Below, piece after piece: positions 19,462 through 28,732 of a stretch of DNA of 64,000 nucleotides. Position numbers and translations under genes: made by a program. The stretch covers positions 8,255-72,254 of the forward strand of contig NPFB01000149.1 of the NCBI GenBank assembly GCA_014084085.1, given 5' to 3'. The notes beneath the pieces are model-generated. The model saw only the letters and a list, made by a program, of their open reading frames with translations, was not told the DNA's origin and did no database searches. The stretch's first letter is position 1. Each line of letters begins with the position of its first letter. The DNA comes from Hondaea fermentalgiana. Its lineage: Eukaryota > Sar > Bigyra > Thraustochytrida > Thraustochytriidae.

Positions 19462-22400
19462 ATGAGCATGCTGGGCGCGCTGCAGAAGGCGGTGCGCGAG
19501 GAGGTGGCGGGCAGCCTGGGGCCGGGCGCGCGCGTGACGCAGGCGGCTGCCGCGCGCGCGGCCGGCGAGGTGCTGCAGGCGAGCGCCGGCGCCGGCGAGG
19601 AGCTCGTGAGCGCCGGCGAGGAGAAGGGCGGCGGCGCGGCGCGCGAGGACGTGCTCGCGCGCGTGTGCGAGGAGGGCCGCCTCTCGCGCGTGGCCCGCGT
19701 GGGCCACAGCAAGAGCAGGAGAGGAACGCTCGTCGTGAGCCCGACGGCGGCGCAGAACCTCGCGGTCAAGGAGGTCGAGCTCTTGGTCCCCGACGATGAG
19801 GCCTCGGCGCTGGCGTCGAGCAAGGCGAGCCTTCGCAACCGACACAAGATCCTTCGCTCGACGGCGGGACAAGTATGGAAGCTCAAGAGCAACTGGATCA
19901 AGATGTGGAAAAAGCAACACTTGAGCGTGGACGCCAACGGCCTCGTCTACGCCAAGCAGGCCAATGGGCAGTCGCAGACCCACATTCCGCTCGACAAAAT
20001 CGTGACGGTGGCGTTGGCACGGCCGGCAGACGTCGGCCCTAAGGTCCGTCTTCGGCCCGAAAGCTTTTTGGTGGAGACGCGCGGTGGACGAACCTATGTA
20101 TTTGCAAGTGACGCATTGTCTTCGGGAGGACAAGAGGGTGTGGGTGGGGATGCCTCGGATGGCGTGCGCGGCGCCGGAGGTCTGGGCGGCGCATATTCGC
20201 AAAATCCGTACTCGCAAGGCTACGCGCGCGGCGACGGCGGTGACCGAGGCGCCTGGGGCTCGCAGGCCGGGGAACAGACCTCGGTTTCAGGCCCAATGTG
20301 GTGCAAGATCATTGCGTCGCATGTGCTCCTGCATGCCGTTCAGCACGGCATGAGTCAGGAACGGATCGCTCATTTTTGTGATTTGGGCGCAGACCTGAAT
20401 TGCGCGTGGGCCGATGGACGGCAATACCCTCCGCTGGCATTGGCTATGCAAAGTGGCAACGTCGAGGTGGCCAAGTATCTTTTGCGGAGGGGAGCAGATC
20501 CGAGCTGCCTGTTGCGTTGGTCGTTTCTGATGATGGACAGGATTGCTCGTCCCGTGGATCTCTTGAACATGCTCATCGAGACGAAGAAGGACCTGAATGT
20601 TTGCAGCGACGATCCGCACGGGTGGACGTTGTTGCACTATTTAGCATATGAGGGCGACCTGGAGTCTGTGCAACGGCTCATTGCGCGAGTGGATGTGCCT
20701 ACAATCCGCGCCGTCAATACGCTGGGTGACTGCTCTCTCATGTTGGCTCTCAAAAAGCATGGCGCGAAACCTGGGGAAGTGATTGAGAACCTGTGTCTGG
20801 CGCTTGCTCGCAACAGCGATGTGACACGACATGATAAGTGGAACGACACGGTACTGCACGTGGCTATCAAACAAGGCCACCTTGCGCTTGCGCGCAAAGC
20901 GATTAGTATGGGCGCCAAGATTGAGCAGCGCGATGCGGAGGGCAATACTGCGCTGCACGTTGCAGTGAAGACGCGCAGCTTTGCGCTTGCGCGGTGGATG
21001 GTGGAGCGTCTGGCAAGCCAAGAGGTTCAACGCAAGGAGGTTCTTGACTTGCGCGATGAGCGCAAGGGCGATACAGTGCTGGCTCTGGCTTTGAAGCTGG
21101 GCGAGCAAGACCTTGCGCTGTTCTTTTTGCGGCAAGGAGCAAGTCCGGCGATTCGCTCGAGCAGCTGGGACTTGACGCCCGACTGTGCAAGCGATTCACC
21201 GCTTCATATTGCCATTAAGATGGAAATGCGCGAGCTGGCGGAAGCCATGACGGCCGAGGGCAGCCCCTGGGGCCAGCAGTTATTGCGAGAAATGGATACC
21301 CGCGGCGTGCCTGCAGTGGTGCTGGCGTTGCGGCGCTCGATGCTGCGTTTAGCATTGCAGATGATTCGTGTATCACGCGGGGATGCTGTCGTTTTGGACG
21401 CGGTCACGCGAAAAGAGGGTGACACGTCATTGCATGTGGCCCTGGAGCGCGGCTTGTTCTTGCTTGCATGCGCCCTTGTTGATGCAGGTGCTTCGGTTAA
21501 TGTGCAGAATCGCAAAGGTCACACGGCGTTGCATTTGTGCGTTGACCGTTTAGCAATGCTAGGACCGGTGTCGGCACGCTGCGAACGTATGGTGCTGCTG
21601 CTGATGCGTGGACTCTTGGACCGCGGCGCAGACGCAGCGCTACGATCTGGTTCGCTCGAGTACACGAGTCTGCACAGCGCCGTGGTCGGTGGCCAGCGGG
21701 AAGCGGTGGCACTCTTGCTGGAGCGCCAGTCTGCGTTGGCGGACATGTGTGACAAGGATGGAAACTCTGGGTTGGCGCTGGCCGTGCTTCGTGGCGAGCC
21801 GGCGCTGGTCCAGTTGCTGCTGGACTATGGTGCCGATGTTGATGTCGTGAGCAAGGCGAGTCTCTCGACGCTGCATCTTGCTTTGCAAGCGACCCCGCAG
21901 GATGAATCGCGCACGGCGGAGCTGTGCGGACTTTTGCTGCGCCATGGCGCGTACCCCGGTATTTGGGATCGCTCGGGACGTTGTCCTGTGCACCACATGG
22001 CGGCTCGGAACCTTGGGCTCGTGGTGGAGGCCCTGGCCGCGCACTGCAAAGTTGCGGGCCACTTGGACTTGCGCACGGAGACGGGCGAGACTGCGGCAAT
22101 GCTCGCTGTAACGCACGGGGCGTTGGACGCCTTGAACGTCTTGCTGGCACATGGCATCGATTTGGACGCGAAGATTCCCGCAACGCGGCGCGGCATCTTT
22201 CACATTGCTGGCGATTTATGCGTGTCGCGCTCGGAGCCATTCTGGTCGTCGGGGATCCCGCAACGTTTGCTCGAGCTCAAACACGTGGCCAAGGTATATG
22301 ACCGAGACGTGGCGGGCACATCTGTGGTCGGTGCCAAGAGTTTTATTCGGCGCTGTTTGACATCAGACGGCCCGGTGAGTCCTCGCGCGTCTACGGAGGA

Positions 22401-23529
22401 CGAACCTCTCGTGATTGCTGATCCTGCTCAGAGTGTGAGTGGCCTTGGCGTGGCGTCAGCAGTTGGTGTGGATGCCGATGCGCTGATCTCGCCAGCGTCC
22501 GCATCTTCGAGCTCGTCTTCGTCTTCGTCGTCGTCCTCCTCGGCGTCGTCACTTCTTTCAAACGAGGAGGACACTCGAGGTGTGGCGCATGGACGCAGGT
22601 CAACCAAGGTGATTTCGCCGCTGCGAGACGTTGGCGGCGGTGGACTAAGAGCAGCAGGAGTTGTAGCAGGAGGCGCCGCCGCTGACGGAAAGGAAGGCCG
22701 CAAAGGTCAGGGCCTGACGCGTGGGGACTCGGACGGGATGAGCAGCGGGAGCGATACGGAGGGTGGGAATGTGGCGCACGAGCTCTTGCCCTTGTCGCCG
22801 GACTCGGGGGCCGCTGGGGCGTTGCAGGCGGTGCAGCCCGCGCAGCCGCCGGCTCCTTTGCTTGTCCCAAAGCGCACGGGCCAGCTGACCCCGACGAGGG
22901 AGGGCTCACGCGCCGCGCCGGTGACGGGGACTTCTGCGCCAGGGACTCCAGTGTTGAAGATGGGATCTTTGACGTCGGCGTCAACGGATGTGCATGGGAC
23001 AAATCTGAGTGGGATGTCGGACTCGCTGCGGCCCTCGACGCCTGCAGTGCCTGCGTTGTCGTCTTCTGCGCCAGCATCGCCGAAAGAGAGCAGTCTGCTG
23101 CTGATGGAGTCCGAGTCGAAGGACGAGTCGTCCAAGCCGGAAGAAGAGAGCGGCAACGGCCTGTCAAGCGAGGAGAAGAAGAAAAAGAAGCGGCCCCGGC
23201 GGAACAGCCTGTACGATCCGGAGCTCAAGGATCTCTATCTGAGCTTGCCGCCGCTGCAACGCGTGGAGATCGTGGAGGTGATCAAGCTAGAAGGCAAGCT
23301 GGTGGCGCAGCAGTGGCTTATGACGCCGCAGGGGCAGGCGCGTCTGAACGAGGATGCGGAGCAGCTCATGGCCTCGAACCCAAGTCTGGCGCCCGTGCAG
23401 GCGCAGCAGCAGGCGCGACAGCGTTTCGTGGAATCGCACCTGACGTCGTGGTTCGCCGAGCTGGAGATTCTGCACGCCGCGGCGTCTCCGGCGTCGCCTG
23501 CGTCGCCGGGTTCGCCGCTCTCGAGCTGA
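19462..23529 (+). CDS. PH-domain and ankyrin-repeat protein
   Basis: A 1355-residue protein. Residues 1-120 are Ala/Glu/Gly-rich helix. Residues about 137-310 read as a PH domain, starting GQVWKLKSNWIKMWKKQHLS and running through IPLDKIVTVAL and SFLVETRGGRTYVFASD; a Gly-rich insert splits it before the last helix (MWCKIIASHVLLHAV). From about 320 to 950 there are more than a dozen ankyrin repeats with the usual motifs (GNTALHVAVKTRSFALARWM, GDTSLHVALERGLFLLACAL, GHTALHLC). After about 1000 the protein is Ser/Pro/Gly-rich with a poly-Ser run, then a last block (LYDPELKDLYLSLPPLQRVE) with a predicted helical end. Expected to be a membrane-associated scaffold; partners unknown. Very high GC at the 5' end. 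ATG at 19462 is the first in frame after the GC-rich leader. Confidence 0.88.
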   Translation: MSMLGALQKAVREEVAGSLGPGARVTQAAAARAAGEVLQASAGAGEELVSAGEEKGGGAAREDVLARVCEEGRLSRVARVGHSKSRRGTLVVSPTAAQNLAVKEVELLVPDDEASALASSKASLRNRHKILRSTAGQVWKLKSNWIKMWKKQHLSVDANGLVYAKQANGQSQTHIPLDKIVTVALARPADVGPKVRLRPESFLVETRGGRTYVFASDALSSGGQEGVGGDASDGVRGAGGLGGAYSQNPYSQGYARGDGGDRGAWGSQAGEQTSVSGPMWCKIIASHVLLHAVQHGMSQERIAHFCDLGADLNCAWADGRQYPPLALAMQSGNVEVAKYLLRRGADPSCLLRWSFLMMDRIARPVDLLNMLIETKKDLNVCSDDPHGWTLLHYLAYEGDLESVQRLIARVDVPTIRAVNTLGDCSLMLALKKHGAKPGEVIENLCLALARNSDVTRHDKWNDTVLHVAIKQGHLALARKAISMGAKIEQRDAEGNTALHVAVKTRSFALARWMVERLASQEVQRKEVLDLRDERKGDTVLALALKLGEQDLALFFLRQGASPAIRSSSWDLTPDCASDSPLHIAIKMEMRELAEAMTAEGSPWGQQLLREMDTRGVPAVVLALRRSMLRLALQMIRVSRGDAVVLDAVTRKEGDTSLHVALERGLFLLACALVDAGASVNVQNRKGHTALHLCVDRLAMLGPVSARCERMVLLLMRGLLDRGADAALRSGSLEYTSLHSAVVGGQREAVALLLERQSALADMCDKDGNSGLALAVLRGEPALVQLLLDYGADVDVVSKASLSTLHLALQATPQDESRTAELCGLLLRHGAYPGIWDRSGRCPVHHMAARNLGLVVEALAAHCKVAGHLDLRTETGETAAMLAVTHGALDALNVLLAHGIDLDAKIPATRRGIFHIAGDLCVSRSEPFWSSGIPQRLLELKHVAKVYDRDVAGTSVVGAKSFIRRCLTSDGPVSPRASTEDEPLVIADPAQSVSGLGVASAVGVDADALISPASASSSSSSSSSSSSSASSLLSNEEDTRGVAHGRRSTKVISPLRDVGGGGLRAAGVVAGGAAADGKEGRKGQGLTRGDSDGMSSGSDTEGGNVAHELLPLSPDSGAAGALQAVQPAQPPAPLLVPKRTGQLTPTREGSRAAPVTGTSAPGTPVLKMGSLTSASTDVHGTNLSGMSDSLRPSTPAVPALSSSAPASPKESSLLLMESESKDESSKPEEESGNGLSSEEKKKKKRPRRNSLYDPELKDLYLSLPPLQRVEIVEVIKLEGKLVAQQWLMTPQGQARLNEDAEQLMASNPSLAPVQAQQQARQRFVESHLTSWFAELEILHAAASPASPASPGSPLSS

Positions 23530-24259
23530 GAGCTGCTGCTGAGATCATCGCTGAGAGACACATTGCTTGACCCGCGGACGCGGCCTGGCCTGACGCACGC
23601 GGCTGGGCGGGCGGGCATCTTGATACTAGCCTCCTTGTTGGTTGAGTGATGAGCAAGTGATCAAATGACAGTGAGTGAGTACAACTCCTGCAGCGCAGCA
23701 CAGCACGGCGCGCAACGCATGGCTGGCCGTAGTAGCAGTAGCTGCAGCTGCTGCTGCTGTTCTCGCGCCCCTTCCAAAGTAACCACGGCTGGCCAGCAAG
23801 AAAGAGAGACAGACGAGAGAGAGAGAAGCGAGGGACGTGGCCTCGCTCTCTCGCCTTCTCTTCTGGCTGCTGGTCGGCTGCCCGCGTCCGGACCGGCCCT
23901 CCTCGAGGCCATACCACGAGAGAGTCCACCACTGGCCTACGAAGTTACGTAGTACTGCGTTGACTATGAATGTAAAGCATACCCTTGCGTCCCGCCCATA
24001 TAATACTGCGCTTGTATTCCTTTGTGCTTGTAGCAGTAGTGTAGCTTGTGGCCGTCCGCAGCCGGCGGATTTGATCCGTCGCCCTGAAGCTGCCGCTCCG
24101 GTCAGGTAGAGAGGGAGGTATGCAGTGCATGCAGCTGCAGCCGCAGCAGCAGGCAGCAGCGACCGAGAGACACGCGCAGACCGGGCACTGAGGCGGAGAG
24201 CAGAGCGGAGAGGTAGAGGGAGAGGCGCGAAAGCGCCCACACTAGCGAGCAGGGGGCGC

Positions 24260-24560
24260 GACTGCTTCGAGCGGATACCTTGGCACTGTCACCGCCGCCG
24301 GCCAGAGCGGCGTCGGGGCTGCGCTGACTGCTTCGAGCGCATACCTTGGCACTGCCACCGCCGGCCAGAGCGGCGTCGGGGCTGCGGTGACTGCTTCGAG
24401 CACATACCTTGTCACTACCACCGCCACAGGGAGCGGCGGCGGAGCTGCGGTGACTGCTTCGAGCGCATACCTTGGCACTGTCACCGTCACCGGGAGCGGC
24501 GCCAGGGCCGCGGCGACTGCTTCGAGCACATACCTTGGCACTGCCACCGCCACCGGGCTA
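24260..24560. repeat. Minisatellite, about five 63-66 bp units
   Basis: Units begin GACTGCTTCGAGC at 24260, 24326, 24389, 24452 and 24515 (spacings 66, 63, 63, 63). All lengths are multiples of three, so frames stay open on both strands; the minus strand reads a 21-residue unit containing VPRYALEAV. See findings. Confidence 0.9.
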
Positions 24561-24588
24561 GGACGCGGCAGCGGCGACAGCAGCAGGA

Positions 24589-24591
24589 GCA

Positions 24592-24631
<40 letters not shown>
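24589..24631. repeat. CTG/CAG trinucleotide repeat
   Basis: Fourteen or so CTG units (CAG on the minus strand, which would read poly-Gln or poly-Leu by frame), directly after the minisatellite. Confidence 0.95.
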
Positions 24632-24632
<1 letters not shown>

Positions 24633-25087
24633 CTGTGGCTGAAGCTGTTTGTCAAGAACGCAGCCCTGCCACGGCATCATATGAATAGATGGATGGACGG
24701 GCGGATGGAATCAGATGGGCAAGGTGCAGGAGCAGCAGCAGCTGCAGCAACCATGGCAAGTGGCTGGAGAGAGAGACGGCGGGGTGGACTCCCCGTGCAG
24801 CGTCGCGTAGAGTCGTGCAGCGTCGGGTACGCGCGCGGCGCGGTGAGCGTGCGCGGGGGGAAGAAACTGAGAGAGGGAGAGTGCGACGAAGAGGGGTCAG
24901 GCAGGCAAATTAAGGGTCCACACCGCAACTGTGGAAAGGGAGTCTGCGGGCCGGTGCTTGCTGCGTGGACGCGGCGTCGGCGTCCCCACTGACGTCGGAG
25001 GCCCGCTGCGGGGCGCGGAGGCCGGCGCTGCAGGAGAGCGCGGAGGAAGGGAGAGAAGGGAGCAGTGGGGCGAGTGACGGCGACCGC

Positions 25088-25145
25088 GCGATGGATCGAT
25101 GGGGTGGATCGATGGATCGATGAATCGATGGATTGATCGTTCATC
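25088..25145. repeat. GGATCGATG-type repeat
   Basis: Repeated GGATCGATG / GAATCGATG units, imperfect, in intergenic DNA. Confidence 0.8.
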
Positions 25146-25671
25146 CATCGACCGAGCGCGCGAGCGATGAGCCGCCAGGCCAACCAACCTCTAACGGCCA
25201 GCAAGCGCGAGTGGCTGTGGCACCAAGATTTCGCCTCTGCACATGCAGCGCACGGCCGGTTGCTTGCTTATAGGGCCGGGGCAGAACCCTGCCCTGGGAC
25301 CAGTCGCAGGCTCGGCGGCGGGAGGGTCGCGTTCTGGCCTAGTTAGCGCGGTCCGGCCGCCTCGGCTCGGGCCTCGGCCAGTTTCGGACGCGCGGCAACG
25401 GCCGGCGGGGCGCGGCGAGGCGGGGCGAGGCGGGGCGAGGCGAGGCGTGCTGTGGCGCAGGTCTGGCTGGCTGGCTGGCTTGCACAGTCCGCAGGGGCCA
25501 GCAGGAGGGAGGCAGCTGGGGGCGCTGAGGGCCCCTTCGGCGGGCCGGAGCTAGCAAGCCAAGATTGCTGGCTGCAGCCGCGTTTCCCGCCCAACGCGGC
25601 AACAGCACGCCTCGCTTGGCTTCGCGACGCTCTCCGAAGGCTAGCAGGGCCGACGTCTGTCTGTCCCTCTA

Positions 25672-25724
<53 letters not shown>
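25672..25724. repeat. TGTC microsatellite abutting the gap
   Basis: About thirteen TGTC units run directly into the 100 N gap; the gap is therefore likely to be an unresolved expansion of the same repeat. A shorter TGTC stretch lies at 25656-25665. Confidence 0.95.
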
Positions 25725-25824
25725 NNNNNNNNNNNNNNNNNNNNNNNNNNNNNNNNNNNNNNNNNNNNNNNNNNNNNNNNNNNNNNNNNNNNNNNNNNNN
25801 NNNNNNNNNNNNNNNNNNNNNNNN
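25725..25824. other. Assembly gap (100 N)
   Basis: Exactly 100 N; a conventional placeholder, so the true length is unknown. Confidence 1.
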
Positions 25825-25952
25825 GGCGGCGGCCGCGGCGGCGCCAGGACCGGCGACGACAACAAGGGCACCGAGCCAGGCGAGCGCCGCGCTGCACCCG
25901 CCTCTCACCCGCGTTGAGGGCCTCGTCGACGACGACGACGACGAGCGCCAGA

Positions 25953-27602
25953 ATGACGCACGAGAAAACACGGCAGCGCAGCGGCAGCATGCAGCCGCAG
26001 ACAGCCGCGAGCGCGAGCGCGAAAGCAAACGAGAGAAACCAGATCGGAAGCAGCAGCAATAGCAGCAGCGCCGTGGAGGAACCAAGCGCGAAACGCGTGA
26101 GGACGGCCCATGAAACAGCATTCTCCTCCGCGTTGTCTCGCCCAGATGAAAGGACAGCACCCCCCGCCACAGGAGGTGGAACACAGAATAATTCGCAAGC
26201 GAAGAGATCATCCGCCATTCAAACACACACGAGACCGCGCGTGGAAATGACCCGAAGAGCCTCACAACAATCGGCCGAGTCCACCGCACCCACCACCACC
26301 AACAACAACAACAACAACAACATTTCCATGAACAATGGGAGACCTCTTTCGCATTTTCTCGACTTTCGCAGGAACCATCAAAACCCACAAAACATTACGC
26401 CTCTGTCTGCACGAGCACTAGCGCTTCTCGAATCCGCCAGCAACGCAATCCCCGCTGTCGAGTGGACCAACAACAGCGAAAACGCCCGCCGAAGGTCACG
26501 ACCCTTGTCAAACAGCGCAAAGGAGACCGAAGATTGCGTCGCGGCCGACGCAGAGCTCAACGCCTCGTCCGAGGCCTCCGACGACGCAAGTCGAGGGTCT
26601 GACAACGGGTCCGACGGCGATCGAGGGTCCTCAAAGTCCTCAGGCGCATCGTCTTCATCCTCCGCCAAGTCATCACCGAGCGCCTCGGCAGATCATCCCG
26701 CAGAGGCCCTTGCATCGACCGCGCAGTCTACGATGGCTCAGCGGACTGCAGGCGCCACCGCCAACACAAACAGCAACGAAACCTCAACCAGCAACAGCAG
26801 GTCCAGCAAGAGCAGGTCTAGGGGCTCAACGAGCGGGGGCTTGTCGGGAGAGGGATCGCAGAATGCAGAGGCTTTCTCCGGCTCCTCGAGCGCCGGTAGC
26901 ACCGGCAGCAGCGGGGGTTCGCAAAAGAGTTCGGACCGCAAGACTGGCTCGAGCTCCAACGCATCCGCCTATGGCAAAGCCACCAACACGACAAACAGTA
27001 ACAGTGACGAAACAGAGGAGGAGTCCATCGCCGGCATGAACATCGAGTGCAATGATTCCGATCGGCTTGCGCTGTGCGAGATCTGCAGACTTTGTGAGGT
27101 TGACTGGGCTGCCGATACCGACGCCCAGAGCTCCAGCACGGGCTGGCCAGAAGCGTTTCGCGAGTTCAAGAAAATTCGCGAGGGCTCCACATTCTGCTTT
27201 TTCAAGTCCAGCGTATGGGAGGTGGTGCGCACCTCCCGCAGCTTCCGTCATGCTGTTGTGTCTTTGCAGCTTGGGGCTCTCGAGCTCGCCGCAGTTCCCA
27301 TGGACCTCGAATGGACCGCCGAGCCTTTCAATGTTGCCACGCAGCGCGACAGACGAGCCACGGTGGTCCTGGGCCGCGCGGCCTTTCGTCTGCTTGTCAA
27401 GACGGAGGATACCTTTAAACCTATTCCTCGTGTGCTCACACTCGTCGAAATGTACTTTGGCGCACTCTCGCGAGCGCTCATTTCGCCCTCCATGCCCTGG
27501 CCGCGCTTCAGGATAGCCACGGAGATGTCCATTTACGAAGAGGCCATCATGGCCAATTTGAACCTGGGCGGGGCTAGCGCGGAGCTCTCTGCAAAGGCTT
27601 GA
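25953..27602 (+). CDS. Low-complexity protein with an orphan C-terminal domain
   Basis: A 549-residue reading from the ATG at 25953 (MTHEKTRQRSG). The frame is open upstream through the N gap, so the true start or an earlier exon could lie in or before the gap. Residues 1-about 350 are Ser/Asn/Gly/Thr-rich disordered sequence with an Asn run (NNNNNNN) and many SSS runs. The last ~185 residues (from MNIECNDSDRLALCEICRLC) have normal composition with a Cys pair (CEICRLC), a FCFFKSSVWEVVRTSRSF segment and conserved-looking strands ending LISPSMPWPRFRIATEMS. No family recognised. The composition shift at the domain boundary and the stop at 27602 support a real gene. Confidence 0.65.
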   Translation: MTHEKTRQRSGSMQPQTAASASAKANERNQIGSSSNSSSAVEEPSAKRVRTAHETAFSSALSRPDERTAPPATGGGTQNNSQAKRSSAIQTHTRPRVEMTRRASQQSAESTAPTTTNNNNNNNISMNNGRPLSHFLDFRRNHQNPQNITPLSARALALLESASNAIPAVEWTNNSENARRRSRPLSNSAKETEDCVAADAELNASSEASDDASRGSDNGSDGDRGSSKSSGASSSSSAKSSPSASADHPAEALASTAQSTMAQRTAGATANTNSNETSTSNSRSSKSRSRGSTSGGLSGEGSQNAEAFSGSSSAGSTGSSGGSQKSSDRKTGSSSNASAYGKATNTTNSNSDETEEESIAGMNIECNDSDRLALCEICRLCEVDWAADTDAQSSSTGWPEAFREFKKIREGSTFCFFKSSVWEVVRTSRSFRHAVVSLQLGALELAAVPMDLEWTAEPFNVATQRDRRATVVLGRAAFRLLVKTEDTFKPIPRVLTLVEMYFGALSRALISPSMPWPRFRIATEMSIYEEAIMANLNLGGASAELSAKA

Positions 27603-28732
27603 AAGGAACATGGCGCCATGAAATGATCGTGCGGTTCTTTTTGGATGGAGCAAAGCACAACGAAAGGCAAGATAGGTCGAGTTGAGTCGATCCGATGCGG
27701 GCTCTTCCCGTGTCTTCTATTCCAGGCTTATTGGCGAGCTGGCCTGTCTCTCTGTTTGTTCTCTTCCCTTTTTTCGTTCACTTTTCCGCTCGCGCACACA
27801 CGTCTCTCATGGTTTGATGCGTAGGGCGTTCTTTGCTCCGGAGCTGGGGCTCCGCTGTGCTTCTGCGCCTCTATCATTTACAGCATGTTTGCGTTGTGGG
27901 TGCGCTTTTGCTGCGAAAAGAGGACTAGGAGGGATCGCAAGAATCACCAATTTTAGATGACGCGCTTAAATTGATAGGTGCTCAATGACGATAAAGCTCG
28001 AATGTTTGTGATTTTGCCCAGGGTCCGTAGGCCGGTCCAGGTTCATGTTTTCACGTGTGTCGTCTTTACCACCGCGGCAGGGTCCTTGCCTTGCTTCTAG
28101 ATTCTAAATTATGTAGGCTGTAACGTCCGTTGAATGCGACGCAAAGCTGCTGTTTCTTGCCTTGTCCTTTATGCCTTTTTGCGTTTTCGCGAAACGGTGT
28201 TCCCCCGCTCGCATCTGCCTTTGCGATTCGCAGTGGCTCTTGAGTACTTGACGTTGCTCGGGGTCTAGGATCATTATTGTTTCTCGTACGTGGTCTTTGG
28301 AGATAAAAAGCGGCAGCGTCCTTGCCTTGGCTCATTAGAGTTTCGCAGCCTGGTCCAGAATTATGGGTTTTCTCGTCCGTAGTTTTTCCAAAACTGCAAG
28401 AATAAACGCAATAGGGTCCTTGTCTTGGCTCTTGATCTTATTCCGGATTGTCTGGGTTAAAACAAGTCAGTAGAAAGGTTTGTCTGACTGATCTGCTTTG
28501 TAAAGCAATGACAAAGCGACAAAAAGCTTCTGCAGAAAAAAGAAAAAGAAAAAAGAAAAAGAAAAATAAGGCCACTTTCTTCGTTTGTAAAATCTGATTT
28601 CAATTATAAGCATGGTAGCAAAGGTGGCTGTTGTAGAACGTGCAATCTCGATTCATCTTCCGAAAAGTCCAGGTTCTCATTAATGTTTAAGAAGGAAAAA
28701 TACATGCGATTCAGATAGTGAAGGCGACAAGT
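27603..28732. other. Convergent intergenic with three diverged repeat copies
   Basis: No gene recognised. The 28028-28435 part carries three loosely related copies of a roughly 80 bp element ending in a GTCCTTG(C/T)CTTG string. Short open frames here are not supported. It also holds A-rich (AAAAAGAAAAAG) sequence near 28535-28570. Confidence 0.55.
28028..28435. repeat. Degenerate tandem element, three copies
   Basis: Copies at about 28028-28100, 28258-28335 and 28345-28435; each has a GGTC...TTCTCGT segment and ends with GTCCTTGCCTTG or GTCCTTGTCTTG. Diverged, so approximate borders. Confidence 0.55.

Larger units (their letters stand above)
23530..25952. other. Repeat-rich intergenic region with an assembly gap
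   Basis: No convincing gene. Contents: a CAG/CTG-like stretch near 23740-23760, the 63 bp minisatellite (24260-24560), CAG/CTG repeat (24589-24631), GATCGATGG repeats (25088-25145), GGCGA repeats (25409-25446), TGTC repeat (25672-25724) and the N gap. Confidence 0.6.

Noticed and set aside
24242..24655. Poly-Gln plus 21-residue repeat ORF on the minus strand
   Set aside because: All frames of a 3n minisatellite stay open; no conserved flank, no start context of note. Kept as a finding, not as a gene.
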